Source: Algoriphagus resistens
Lineage (GTDB): Bacteria > Bacteroidota > Bacteroidia > Cytophagales > Cyclobacteriaceae
NCBI RefSeq assembly: GCF_001442615.1
Contig: NZ_LMXN01000007.1
Location: forward strand, 124,001-188,000
Direction: 5' to 3'
Length of the DNA stretch: 64,000 bases
Shown piece by piece: positions 26,982-37,533 of the stretch; position 1 is the first letter of the stretch, and each line of letters opens with the position of its first letter. Position numbers and translations under genes: made by a program. Below the pieces are notes generated by a model. It saw only the letters and a list, made by a program, of their open reading frames with translations. It was not told the origin of the DNA and made no database searches.

Positions 26982-27820
26982 ATATTCAGAAGTGCTATCA
27001 ACTCCTGGATTTCTTGTACTTTGTCTTGTTCACCCAATTTCTCAAAAGAATTTTCCAGATTTCTAAACATTCTTAGCATAATCTGCAGATGGGCGCAGGG
27101 CTCGAAGTAATCCTCTTTCGGCTCAATCTTCAATTGCTCCAAATAATTAAAAATATCTTTTCTGCTAAAGATCAATCCTTTATTGAAAGCATTGATATAG
27201 AAAGTAATATCAGCCGATTTATACGTAAGAACGAATAGATTCGGGAGATTCACGCCATAAATCGGCAAGCCAAGTTTTTTTGCAACAAGCAAATAAATAG
27301 AACAAAGTGTCAATGGATTTCCACGCTTGGAGTCAATCACCGAAGATAGCATACTATTCCCGGGGGAGTGAAAATTCTTGGTATTGGCAGAGAAACGAAG
27401 CGTATGAAACAACACATTATTGATCGCCCTAACCTGCTCATAAGGGGTCAAATCATTTTTGAAAGCAGTCCAGACTTCAAAATAAATCTGGTGCATTTCA
27501 GCATTTAGCTTCCCGTATTCCAAGTCAGGATATTGATAGGTATTGATGATCCATAGTCCGGTAAGCAAGTCCCGGTCATCGGTATCTCTCCAGTCAATTA
27601 GTCTCTCTTTGAGTAGAGAAAACTGTAGGTCATGAACCAATTCTTCTATCTCTTTCTGTATGTCAGGATTGAAGCTGTTCTCCCACTTTTTCTCCAAAAA
27701 AGGAATAATAGTATTTCCCATAGAAATAATCCGCTCCCGTACATGCATTCTCACTTCACGATCTGAATCATCCAATAAGGAAACTAAGGCATTTAATTCT
27801 GCAGGTGTCAATTCACTCAT
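26975..27820 (-). CDS. SirB1-like transglutaminase-fold protein
   Basis: A 281-residue cytoplasmic protein of the SirB1 family. HEAT-like N-terminal helices (about 5-75) precede the transglutaminase-like domain (about 95-215), with SVIDSKRGNPLTLCSIYLLVAKKLGLP and GVNLPNLFVL. In most relatives the second motif has a His before Phe; here it is Leu, so enzyme activity is doubtful. ATG 27820 is used instead of a TTG two codons upstream. It converges on the redoxin gene. The cellular role of the family is unclear. Confidence 0.83.
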   Translation of the reverse strand: MSELTPAELNALVSLLDDSDREVRMHVRERIISMGNTIIPFLEKKWENSFNPDIQKEIEELVHDLQFSLLKERLIDWRDTDDRDLLTGLWIINTYQYPDLEYGKLNAEMHQIYFEVWTAFKNDLTPYEQVRAINNVLFHTLRFSANTKNFHSPGNSMLSSVIDSKRGNPLTLCSIYLLVAKKLGLPIYGVNLPNLFVLTYKSADITFYINAFNKGLIFSRKDIFNYLEQLKIEPKEDYFEPCAHLQIMLRMFRNLENSFEKLGEQDKVQEIQELIALLNIQ

Positions 27821-27877
27821 AGTCAAATGGCTACAGATAAAAGGATAAAACTCTTATAAAATATACTAAAAACCACT

Positions 27878-29506
27878 TTAAGTCTGGATCACTCCTACGT
27901 TAAATCTTTCAGTAATCGGTGCATGATTTGCAGCTTCTATCCCCATACTGATCACCTTTCTAGTTTCCCGAGGATCAATTACTCCGTCCACCCAAAGTCT
28001 GGAAGCAGCATAATAAGGGCTCAGTTCCTCGTTGTATTTAGTAGTGATTTCGTCCAGCAATTCCTTTTCATCTTCTGGAGATATTATTTGTCCTTTCTTT
28101 TTTAATCCTGCTACTTTGATCTGCAGTAGGGTGTTTGCCGCTGCTGCACCAGACATCACCGCCATCTGAGCCGTAGGCCAAGAATAAATCAGTCGAGGAT
28201 CGTAGGCTTTCCCGCACATGGCGTAATTGCCTGCACCATAGCTGTTGCCCAGAATAAAGGTGAATTTAGGCACTATAGAATTAGCCATAGCATTGACCAT
28301 TTTGGCTCCGTCTTTAATGATGCCTCCATGCTCTGCCTTGCTTCCTACCATAAATCCGCTGACATCTTGAAGAAAAACCAACGGGATTTTTCGCTGATTG
28401 CAGTTCATGATAAAACGGGCAGCTTTATCTGCTGAGTCAGAATAAATCACCCCGCCCATCTGCATTTCTCCATGGGAGTTTTTGACGATTTTCCGCTGAT
28501 TGGCCACTATTCCTACAGCCCACCCATCGATTCTGGCAGTTCCACAGATGAGCGTTTTACCGTATTCTTCCTTGTACTCATCAAAGTCCCCGCCATCTAC
28601 TAGTCCCTTTATGATCTGAAGCATATCATAAGGCTTCACTCGCGCTGTAGGAAATGATGCAATAAGCTTCTCTCCTGTCATACCAGGTTCTAATGATTCC
28701 ACCCGGTCAAAACCAGCTTTGGGGTTATGCCCTACTTTATCAAAAATCTTTCGGATAGCATCCAGACAATCCTGATCTGTATCGTATTTATTATCCGTTA
28801 CTCCTGAGATTTCACAGTGCGTGGTCGCCCCACCGAGTGTTTCATTGTCTATTGTTTCACCGATTGCTGACTTCACCAAATAAGAACCAGCCAGGAAAAT
28901 GGAACCTGTCTTGTCCACAATCATCGCTTCGTCAGACATGATCGGAAGGTAAGCCCCGCCTGCCACGCAACTACCCATGATCGCAGCCACTTGCACAATT
29001 CCCATTGCCGACATCTTTGCGTTGTTACGAAATTGTCTTCCAAAGTGCTCCTTATCCGGAAAAATCTCATTTTGCATGGGAAGAAATACCCCAGCACTGT
29101 CCACCAGGTAAATCACTGGCAGACGATTTTCCATGGCAATCTCCTGGGCCCTGAGGTTCTTTTTTGCTGTCATAGGAAACCAAGCTCCAGCCTTTACAGT
29201 TGCATCATTGGCTACAATCATGCACATTCTCCCGCTCACATAACCGATTCCCGTCACCACTCCTGCTGAAGGACAACCCCCCTCCTCTTCATACATGCCA
29301 TCTGCCACAAACGCTCCTATCTCCAAAAATTGCGTCTCTTTATCCCGTAAGTAGTCAATTCTCTCGCGGGCTGTTAGCTTTCCTTTTTCGTGCTCTTTTT
29401 CTATTCTTTTAGTACCTCCACCTAATTTCACCTGCTCGTTTTTATCCTGAAGGACTTGAAGCAAGTCATACATATCTGTAGCTAGCTTGTGCTTAGTTGC
29501 TGTCAT
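27878..29506 (-). CDS. Acyl-CoA carboxylase carboxyltransferase (beta) subunit, methylcrotonyl-CoA type
   Basis: Biotin-dependent carboxyltransferase of 542 residues. It moves CO2 from biotin to an acyl-CoA; the closest pattern is 3-methylcrotonyl-CoA carboxylase beta of leucine breakdown. Seen are the N-terminal GKLTARERIDYL, VDSAGVFLPMQ, the Gly-rich oxyanion loops GSCVAGGAYLPIMSDE and NSYGAGNYAMCGKAYDPR, and a full-length C-terminus. The biotin carboxylase/carrier partner is not in the window. It appears to be a single-gene unit, divergent from the thiamine operon. Confidence 0.92.
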   Translation of the reverse strand: MTATKHKLATDMYDLLQVLQDKNEQVKLGGGTKRIEKEHEKGKLTARERIDYLRDKETQFLEIGAFVADGMYEEEGGCPSAGVVTGIGYVSGRMCMIVANDATVKAGAWFPMTAKKNLRAQEIAMENRLPVIYLVDSAGVFLPMQNEIFPDKEHFGRQFRNNAKMSAMGIVQVAAIMGSCVAGGAYLPIMSDEAMIVDKTGSIFLAGSYLVKSAIGETIDNETLGGATTHCEISGVTDNKYDTDQDCLDAIRKIFDKVGHNPKAGFDRVESLEPGMTGEKLIASFPTARVKPYDMLQIIKGLVDGGDFDEYKEEYGKTLICGTARIDGWAVGIVANQRKIVKNSHGEMQMGGVIYSDSADKAARFIMNCNQRKIPLVFLQDVSGFMVGSKAEHGGIIKDGAKMVNAMANSIVPKFTFILGNSYGAGNYAMCGKAYDPRLIYSWPTAQMAVMSGAAAANTLLQIKVAGLKKKGQIISPEDEKELLDEITTKYNEELSPYYAASRLWVDGVIDPRETRKVISMGIEAANHAPITERFNVGVIQT

Positions 29507-29743
29507 TAGTCAAATTTGGGTTTAGTTTTCAAAAACTCGTTCTGTGTAAGTTTAGTTTAATCTTCAAGTTAAAAAACATTCAGGAAATAGAACTTCGCAA
29601 CAAGAAATATGGTGGAGCAATTCCGCATCACCTGAAAATAACCAAACCCTAAAAGAATTATCAATAAAAAGCGAATTGCCGTTCTCCAATGAAAACTTAC
29701 ATTCTACTTTTCCCTCTCAATAATTATCTGTAGTTTTCCGCAA

Positions 29744-29860
29744 CTTTAGGGGTGTCCATACGGAAAATTGTACGGACTGAGATTATACCCTTTGAACCTG
29801 ATGCAGTTAGTACTGCCGAAGGAAAAAGCGAAGTGATACACTCGGTGTGTCTCCCCTGAA
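29744..29860 (+). promoter_or_regulatory. TPP (thiamine pyrophosphate) riboswitch upstream of the thi operon
   Basis: The THI-box core is clear: AGGGGTGTCC, GGACTGAGATTATACCC, TTGAACCTGATGCAGTTAG and ACTGCCGAAGGAAA in the conserved order. The closing stem pairs CTTT near 29744 with AAAG near 29826. After the aptamer, GATACAC...GTGTGTC forms a hairpin, and CCCCT close to 29853 can pair with AGGGG of the aptamer, which suggests alternative pairing. No U-run terminator is seen before thiS, so control is probably at translation or by the alternative helix. Confidence 0.95.
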
Positions 29861-29878
29861 GTATATAATTTTTACAGG

Positions 29879-30082
29879 ATGGAGATAACATACAACGATC
29901 AGATTCAGCAAGTAACGAAAGAAACATCCGTTTCAGAATTTGTCTTTTCCCAAATCGGAGAAAAGCAAAATGGTATTGCTGTAGCTATCAATGAAACTAT
30001 TGTACCTAAATCCGAATGGGCCAAGACCTACTTAAAAGCAAACGATAAGTTATTAATCATCAAAGCAACTCAAGGCGGATAA
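29879..30082 (+). CDS. thiS: Sulfur carrier protein ThiS
   Basis: Ubiquitin-like 67-residue carrier that donates sulfur for the thiazole ring. It ends in the required Gly-Gly (ATQGG). It is the first gene after the TPP riboswitch, with thiC starting 3 bp later. Adenylation by ThiF at the far end of the operon and sulfur transfer to ThiG are the expected steps. Confidence 0.95.
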   Translation: MEITYNDQIQQVTKETSVSEFVFSQIGEKQNGIAVAINETIVPKSEWAKTYLKANDKLLIIKATQGG

Positions 30083-31932
<1,850 letters not shown>

Positions 31933-31933
<1 letters not shown>

Positions 31934-32532
31934 TGCTGCTGGTAGTCTCCAGTCCCGAACAGCTCGAAAATGAACCGGCAATTATCAATCAGTTATGTGC
32001 CGCAGGATTACCGTTGTTTCATTTGCGAAAACCCAGAATGGGAGAAGAGAAATTCAGAAGCTTGCTGGAGGGCATTTCAGAAGAGCATAGGTCAAAACTT
32101 GTACTTCATCAGCATCATCAGATGGCAAAGGAATTTGGGATAAATAGAATCCACTTCAAGGAAGCAGATCGAAAAAAATTGACAGCTAGCGATTTGCAGC
32201 GCATGAAAAATACGGAGATGGTTTATACCACCTCCGTGCATTCTCCTAAAACCTTCCTAAGCTTGGATCAGGTATTCCGTTATGCCTTCTATGGGCCTGT
32301 TTTTGAGAGCATCTCCAAACCAGGTTACAAGCCTGAAAAAGAAGCACCGCATGATTTTGGTAAAAATAGATCAACACGATTGATTGGAATCGGAGGAATT
32401 ACACCTGACAACGCAACTTCAGTGATGGAGAGTGGATTTGATGGAGTAGCCCTTTGCGGCACAATCTGGCAGAGTAGGAATAAAGTAGACGCATTTAAAA
32501 AAACGCTCAGGAATTTGAGCATCTCAACCTGA
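31933..32532 (+). CDS. ThiE/TenI-like thiamine phosphate synthase paralogue
   Basis: A TIM-barrel protein of 199 residues related to ThiE and TenI. It starts MLLVVSSPEQ and ends with the phosphate-binding IGIGGITPDNATSVMESGFDGVALCG. Compared with the second ThiE-like gene at 33362, the substrate loops are less canonical (RIHFKEADRKKL instead of the GVHLG motif), so it may act as a TenI-like thiazole tautomerase rather than the synthase. It overlaps thiC by one codon-sharing base group. Confidence 0.85.
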
Positions 32533-32619
32533 AAGGAAAGAGTTGATTCAATTAGGGAGATCAGTGTCCTTTTGAACTGATACCTGAAGGAACTATTTCA
32601 AACTATCATCAAAGTCCCT

Positions 32620-33369
32620 ATGCAAAACAGACCTTATGTATTGACTATTGCAGGGCTCGACCCAAGTGCAGGTGCAGGCTTGACGGCTGACACCAAAACG
32701 TTTGAACAGCATAAAGTCTATGGCCTGGCCATCTGCTCGGGGATCACCCTGCAAACAGAAGACACCTTTATTGCCATGCGTTGGGAGAAAATAGAGGAAA
32801 TTCTACAAGCAGTCGAGATGTTATTGACAAAATATCCAGTCAACGTGATTAAGACCGGTATTTTGCCCAATGTAGACTATTTAGCTAGGATCATAAGCTA
32901 TGTAAAGCTGAATTTTGCATTGATTAAAATCATAGTAGACCCTGTTTTTAAAGCATCCGCTGGATTTGAGCTATTTGATTTTTCATCTAGAGATCGGTTT
33001 TATAAAAGCTTGGAAAAATGCTACTTGATCACCCCAAACCTGGAAGAAGTGAAATGGATCACAGGAGAGGAAACAGAAGAAAAGGCTGCAGAAGAATTGG
33101 CAAAATACTGTGCCGTTTTTCTCAAAGGAGGACATAGCACAACTAAAAAAGGAGTGGATTATCTGTATGATAAAAAACAAATCACTGAGTTTTTGCCGGC
33201 AATGGAGAGCACAAACAGCAAGCATGGGACAGGATGTGTCTTATCTGCTGCTATAGCGTCCAATTTGGCTCTGGGATTTTCTCTGGAAGAGGCATGCCGG
33301 AGAGGAAAAGCCTATTTGGAAAAAGTATTGGAGAGTAATCATATCTTATTAGGATACCACAATGTATAA
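32620..33369 (+). CDS. thiD: Hydroxymethylpyrimidine/phosphomethylpyrimidine kinase
   Basis: Ribokinase-like enzyme of 249 residues phosphorylating HMP and HMP-P. Motifs: TIAGLDPSAGAGLTADTKTF at the substrate site, LITPNLEEVKWI, and the anion-hole signature HGTGCVLSAAIASNLA near the end. An 87-bp gap separates it from the upstream ThiE-like gene, the largest gap inside the operon. The stop overlaps the following thiE by 8 bp. Confidence 0.94.
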   Translation: MQNRPYVLTIAGLDPSAGAGLTADTKTFEQHKVYGLAICSGITLQTEDTFIAMRWEKIEEILQAVEMLLTKYPVNVIKTGILPNVDYLARIISYVKLNFALIKIIVDPVFKASAGFELFDFSSRDRFYKSLEKCYLITPNLEEVKWITGEETEEKAAEELAKYCAVFLKGGHSTTKKGVDYLYDKKQITEFLPAMESTNSKHGTGCVLSAAIASNLALGFSLEEACRRGKAYLEKVLESNHILLGYHNV

Positions 33370-33994
33370 TAGATTTCAATATATATCTCAAGGTCGTACA
33401 CCTGAAGAACATCTAAGCAACTGCGAAGAAGTCTTGGCTGCAGGAGGAAAATGGATCCAACTGCGCATGAAGAATTTTTCTGATGAACAAGTCGAGAAAA
33501 CAGCAATAGGATTTCAATCCTTGTGCGCCAGTTTCGGAGCAACTCTTATCATCAATGACAACGTGGATCTGGCTAAAAAAATCAATGCCGACGGAGTTCA
33601 TCTCGGTTTGACAGACATGCCAGTCATAAAAGCACGATTACTCTTGGGACAGGACAAAATCATTGGCGGGACGGCAAACACCCTGGAGGATGTGATCCAA
33701 CGTATTGATGAAGGCTGCAACTACATCGGTCTAGGCCCATTCAGATTCACCAGTACCAAAGAAAAACTGAGCCCTATACTCGGGCTGGAAGGTTATCAAA
33801 GTCTGATAGGGAAGTTGGATGAAGAACAAAGAAAAACTCCCATTGTGGCAATCGGAGGGATTCAACTTGAGGATATATCATCCATTCTAGCTACAGGAAT
33901 CAGTGGAATAGCTTTATCGGGAATCTTGACCAACTCAAGCAATACAAAAGAAATTGTGGAACGCATACATACGATACTTTATGAACCCGCTTAG
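33362..33994 (+). CDS. thiE: Thiamine phosphate synthase ThiE
   Basis: Joins HMP-PP and thiazole phosphate to thiamine phosphate. The 210 residues contain [46 protein letters not shown] and [11 protein letters not shown], all canonical ThiE elements. This copy is the better candidate for the synthase of the two in the operon. It overlaps thiD upstream and thiG downstream (14 bp). Confidence 0.93.
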   Translation: MYNRFQYISQGRTPEEHLSNCEEVLAAGGKWIQLRMKNFSDEQVEKTAIGFQSLCASFGATLIINDNVDLAKKINADGVHLGLTDMPVIKARLLLGQDKIIGGTANTLEDVIQRIDEGCNYIGLGPFRFTSTKEKLSPILGLEGYQSLIGKLDEEQRKTPIVAIGGIQLEDISSILATGISGIALSGILTNSSNTKEIVERIHTILYEPA

Positions 33995-34748
33995 GATAGC
34001 AGACAAGCAATTCAATTCCAGGTTATTTCTGGGGACTGGCAAATTTGGCTCCGCATCAGCGATGAAAAATGCCATTATCAATTCGGATTCTGAATTGGTG
34101 ACGGTCGCATTGAGAAGAATTGATCTGGAAGCGGATACTGATTCGATTCTGGCTCATCTGCCCAAATCAGTCAATTTACTTCCGAACACCTCAGGGGCGA
34201 GAAATGCCAAGGAAGCTATTTTCGCAGCTCAGTTGGCACGGGAAGCTCTGGAGACAGATTGGCTGAAACTAGAAATCCACCCTGACCCCAAGTATCTGTT
34301 GCCCGACCCATTAGAAACCTTGAAAGCTACTGAAGAATTGGCGAAACTGGGCTTTACTGTTCTCCCCTACATTCATGCAGACCCGGTCTTGTGTAAATTA
34401 TTGGAGGATGCAGGCACAGCAGCAGTCATGCCCTTAGGCTCGCCGATTGGAACCAATAAAGGACTGAGAACAATAGATTTTTTGGAAATTATAATCGAGC
34501 AAAGCCGTGTCCCGGTGATTGTGGACGCAGGAATCGGCGCTCCTTCAGATGCAGCAAAAGCCATGGAAATAGGAGCTGATGCCGTTCTGGTTAATACCGC
34601 CATCGCAATAGCAGGAAATCCTGCAGAAATGGCCTCAGCTTTCAAGATGGCAGTTATGGCAGGCCGATTGGCCTATGAATCGAAATTGGGAAAAATCCAA
34701 TCTTCAGCGATTGCTTCCAGTCCGTTAACCTCCTTTTTGAATGGGTAG
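33981..34748 (+). CDS. thiG: Thiazole synthase
   Basis: Condenses deoxyxylulose phosphate, dehydroglycine and ThiS-thiocarboxylate to the thiazole. ATG 33981 gives [22 protein letters not shown], the normal N-terminus, in preference to a start 27 bp earlier. The 255 residues include [30 protein letters not shown] and [20 protein letters not shown]. It overlaps thiH by 8 bp. Confidence 0.95.
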   Translation: MNPLRIADKQFNSRLFLGTGKFGSASAMKNAIINSDSELVTVALRRIDLEADTDSILAHLPKSVNLLPNTSGARNAKEAIFAAQLAREALETDWLKLEIHPDPKYLLPDPLETLKATEELAKLGFTVLPYIHADPVLCKLLEDAGTAAVMPLGSPIGTNKGLRTIDFLEIIIEQSRVPVIVDAGIGAPSDAAKAMEIGADAVLVNTAIAIAGNPAEMASAFKMAVMAGRLAYESKLGKIQSSAIASSPLTSFLNG

Positions 34749-35865
34749 CTTTATAGAAACTTTCAACACCCTCTCGTGGGACCAGATCAAAGAATCTATC
34801 TATTCCAAGACAGAAAAAGATGTGCTTTGCGCATTGTCTTCCTCGAAGTTGTCACTGGAGGATTTTAAGTCACTGGTTTCTCCTGCTGCCGAACCGTTCT
34901 TAGAGCAGATGGCTGCCAAGTCGAGTGAGCTTACGCAAAAGCGCTACGGAAAAACAATACAACTGTATGCGCCCATGTATCTGAGCAATGAGTGCAATAA
35001 TATCTGTACCTATTGCGGCTTCAGCCTGACCAACAAGGTGAGACGCAAGACTCTCTCTGATGATGAAATCATCAGAGAAATAAAATCACTTAAGAAAAGT
35101 GGGGTTAACCACATTTTATTGGTGACAGGAGAAGCCAACCACACGGTGAACATCAATTATTTCTTACGGGCCATAGAGCTTATCAAACCATATTTTGCCA
35201 ATATTTCAATAGAATTTCAGCCCCTAAGTATAGAGGAGTATAGGCAAGTTCATGATGCAGGGGTTCATTCAGTGTTGGTCTATCAGGAGACCTATCACAA
35301 GGATGTGTATAAGTCCTATCATACCAAAGGCAAGAAATCAAACTTTGATTACCGCCTGGAAACTCCTGACAGAATAGGTGATGCTGAAATCCACAAAACA
35401 GGTTTGGGTGTGTTGCTTGGACTGGAAGATTGGAGGGTTGACTCTTATTTTTGCGCTGCCCATTTGGATTATCTGGAGAAGAAATTCTGGAAAACAAAAT
35501 ACTCGATCTCATTTCCCCGAATGCGTCCTGCGGAGGGAATTATCGAACCCAATGTGATCGTAACTGACAGAAATCTGGTGCAATTACTGACAGCTTATCG
35601 ACTTTTCAACGAAGATGTTGAACTGTCCATTTCCACAAGAGAATCGGAGCACTTTAGAAATAATATTATTCCACTTGGGGTTACATCTATGAGTGCCGGC
35701 TCAAAAACAAATCCAGGTGGCTATGCAGTAGAACCTGAGTCGCTGGAGCAGTTTGAGGTTTCTGATGAACGTATGGTCCAGGAGATTGTGGAATTGATCA
35801 AAGGCAAAGGATACGAGGCAGTTTACAAAGATTGGGACAGGAAATTCAGCCAAACCTATGCTTAG
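34741..35865 (+). CDS. thiH: 2-iminoacetate (dehydroglycine) synthase ThiH
   Basis: Radical SAM enzyme of 374 residues that cleaves tyrosine to dehydroglycine and p-cresol for ThiG. The cluster motif is [10 protein letters not shown] (CX3CX2C). Other family segments are [23 protein letters not shown] and [12 protein letters not shown]. Use of ThiH instead of ThiO fits an organism that makes thiamine anaerobically as well. It overlaps both neighbours by 8 bp. Confidence 0.95.
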   Translation: MGSFIETFNTLSWDQIKESIYSKTEKDVLCALSSSKLSLEDFKSLVSPAAEPFLEQMAAKSSELTQKRYGKTIQLYAPMYLSNECNNICTYCGFSLTNKVRRKTLSDDEIIREIKSLKKSGVNHILLVTGEANHTVNINYFLRAIELIKPYFANISIEFQPLSIEEYRQVHDAGVHSVLVYQETYHKDVYKSYHTKGKKSNFDYRLETPDRIGDAEIHKTGLGVLLGLEDWRVDSYFCAAHLDYLEKKFWKTKYSISFPRMRPAEGIIEPNVIVTDRNLVQLLTAYRLFNEDVELSISTRESEHFRNNIIPLGVTSMSAGSKTNPGGYAVEPESLEQFEVSDERMVQEIVELIKGKGYEAVYKDWDRKFSQTYA

Positions 35866-36568
35866 TAGAGAAGAAGTAAATCGCTACAGTAAGCAAGTCA
35901 TGTTGGAAGACGTGGGCTTACTAGGGCAGAGCAAATTGAAGGAAGCTAAAGTGCTGGTGATCGGAGCTGGTGGATTAGGAGCTCCTTTACTTCAATATTT
36001 GACATCCATAGGTATAGGCACTATCGGCATTGTGGATTTTGATGTAGTAGAACTAACAAACCTTCACCGTCAAATTTTATTTACTCCTGATGATGCAGGA
36101 ATGCCCAAAGTGGAGGTAGCCCGGTGGAAACTGGGAAAGCAGAACCCTTATGTTTCCATAAAAACCTATCCTGTAGTGTTGTCAGAAGAAAATGCGGAAC
36201 AATTTTTTACTGAATACGATCTTATAGTGGACGGCTGCGATAATTTCTTAACACGATATATTGTCAATGATACCTGTGTAAAAATGGGAAAAACCCTCGT
36301 GTATGGAAGCATTTTAGGGTACCAGGGTCAGGTAGCTGTCTTTAATTATAAAAAAAGCAAGCATCTTCGTGATCTATTTCCCGAGCCTCCAAACGCTGAA
36401 GATGTGCCGAGCTGCTCTGAAAACGGTGTCATGGGATATGTTCCCGGAATTGTGGGGTTATATATGTGCGATCTTGTGACCCAGCTGATTCTTGGACAAT
36501 TTGAACAACCTAACACACTTTTCTTGATGGGCCTGAAAACACTGGAGATCAGGAAGATTCGTTTTTAA
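35858..36568 (+). CDS. thiF: ThiF-type sulfur carrier adenylyltransferase
   Basis: E1-like enzyme of 236 residues that adenylates ThiS. The nucleotide-binding GAGGLGAPLLQYLTSIGIG (about 33-51), VELTNLHRQILF, DGCDNFLTRYIVND and PSCSENGVMGYVPG are all present. The paired CxxC zinc motifs of E. coli ThiF/MoeB are not obvious. It is the last gene of the operon, followed by a terminator. Confidence 0.93.
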   Translation: MLSREEVNRYSKQVMLEDVGLLGQSKLKEAKVLVIGAGGLGAPLLQYLTSIGIGTIGIVDFDVVELTNLHRQILFTPDDAGMPKVEVARWKLGKQNPYVSIKTYPVVLSEENAEQFFTEYDLIVDGCDNFLTRYIVNDTCVKMGKTLVYGSILGYQGQVAVFNYKKSKHLRDLFPEPPNAEDVPSCSENGVMGYVPGIVGLYMCDLVTQLILGQFEQPNTLFLMGLKTLEIRKIRF

Positions 36569-36621
36569 CCGAAAAATCAGTTTGAAAAGCAGGCTTCTGA
36601 TTGTCAAATAAACGGTAAAAA

Positions 36622-36649
36622 AAGCCCTTTTTCTTAAGAAAAGGGGCTT
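36622..36649. terminator. Bidirectional terminator between thiF and the amidase gene
   Basis: AAGCCC (36622-36627) pairs with GGGCTT (36644-36649), extended inward by TTTTCTTAAGAAAA. A and T runs flank it on both sides. It lies between two convergent genes. Confidence 0.88.
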
Positions 36650-36671
36650 AGTCATTGCTAGTAGCTAGGGA

Positions 36672-37472
36672 TTAATTTGCTTCAATAGCTTCCTTATAAT
36701 CCCGGATGGATCTATAGATGGCGGATGCCATGTATTCTTTACCTTCCTGACTCATTAGGAATTTCTCTTCAGTGGTATTGGATAAAAAACCCAACTCCAC
36801 CAACACAGAAGGCATGGATGGTGTCCAAAGCACGTAGAAAGGACCTTGCTTAACGCCGCGGCTTTTACGTCCCACCCGATCTTTGAACTGAGTCTCAATG
36901 TTATCGGCAAGTGACACAGAGTTTTCAAAATGAACCTTTGAAAGCAGGTTGAATGTAATGTAGGATTCTGGGGAAGATGGATCAAATCCTTCATAGTTTT
37001 CCTCGTAGTTATCCTCCAATAGAATCACCGAGTTTTCCCGCTTTACTATGTCAAAGTTGGATTCGAAATGCTTGGTTCCCATCACAAATGTCTCTGTGCC
37101 ATAGGCCGATTTATTTGCAGCAGAATTAGAATGGATGGATACAAAAAGATCTGCCTTGTTTTTATTTGCAATCATCGGCCGCTCTTTTAACGTAGGAAAG
37201 CTATCATCTTTTCTGGTATAGACTACTTCTACGTCAGGCAGATTCTCTTTAATATATTTCCCCACCAGCAGAGTCACAGCTAGATTAATATCCTTTTCTT
37301 TAGACCTTGAGCCCAGATTCCCAGGGTCTCTGCCGCCGTGCCCGGCATCAAGAACTATTTTTTTCATCCGAAACTTCGGCATCATTGTTTCGTTGGTGAT
37401 AAATCCGCCGAATACAAAGGGAATGCATAATATTAGACTAAGAAGAATTTTTTTGTTTTTGGACCGTTCCAT
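36672..37472 (-). CDS. N-acetylmuramoyl-L-alanine amidase
   Basis: Cell-wall amidase of 266 residues (Amidase_3). I use ATG 37472 (MERSKNKKILLSLILC), giving a signal anchor, because the longer frame would run into the divergent lptD. Zinc and catalytic positions are visible: VLDAGHGGRDPG (His), a Glu in SRSKEKDINLAV, FVSIHSNSA (His) and VLVELGFLSN (catalytic Glu). It hydrolyses the link between muramic acid and the stem peptide in the periplasm. Lies head-to-head with lptD, a common pairing in Bacteroidota. Confidence 0.92.
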   Translation of the reverse strand: MERSKNKKILLSLILCIPFVFGGFITNETMMPKFRMKKIVLDAGHGGRDPGNLGSRSKEKDINLAVTLLVGKYIKENLPDVEVVYTRKDDSFPTLKERPMIANKNKADLFVSIHSNSAANKSAYGTETFVMGTKHFESNFDIVKRENSVILLEDNYEENYEGFDPSSPESYITFNLLSKVHFENSVSLADNIETQFKDRVGRKSRGVKQGPFYVLWTPSMPSVLVELGFLSNTTEEKFLMSQEGKEYMASAIYRSIRDYKEAIEAN

Positions 37473-37533
37473 GAGGGCAATAGAATTAACTTTACACGAA
37501 ATTTCACTCAAATTAAATAAAGCGTAAGCAACA

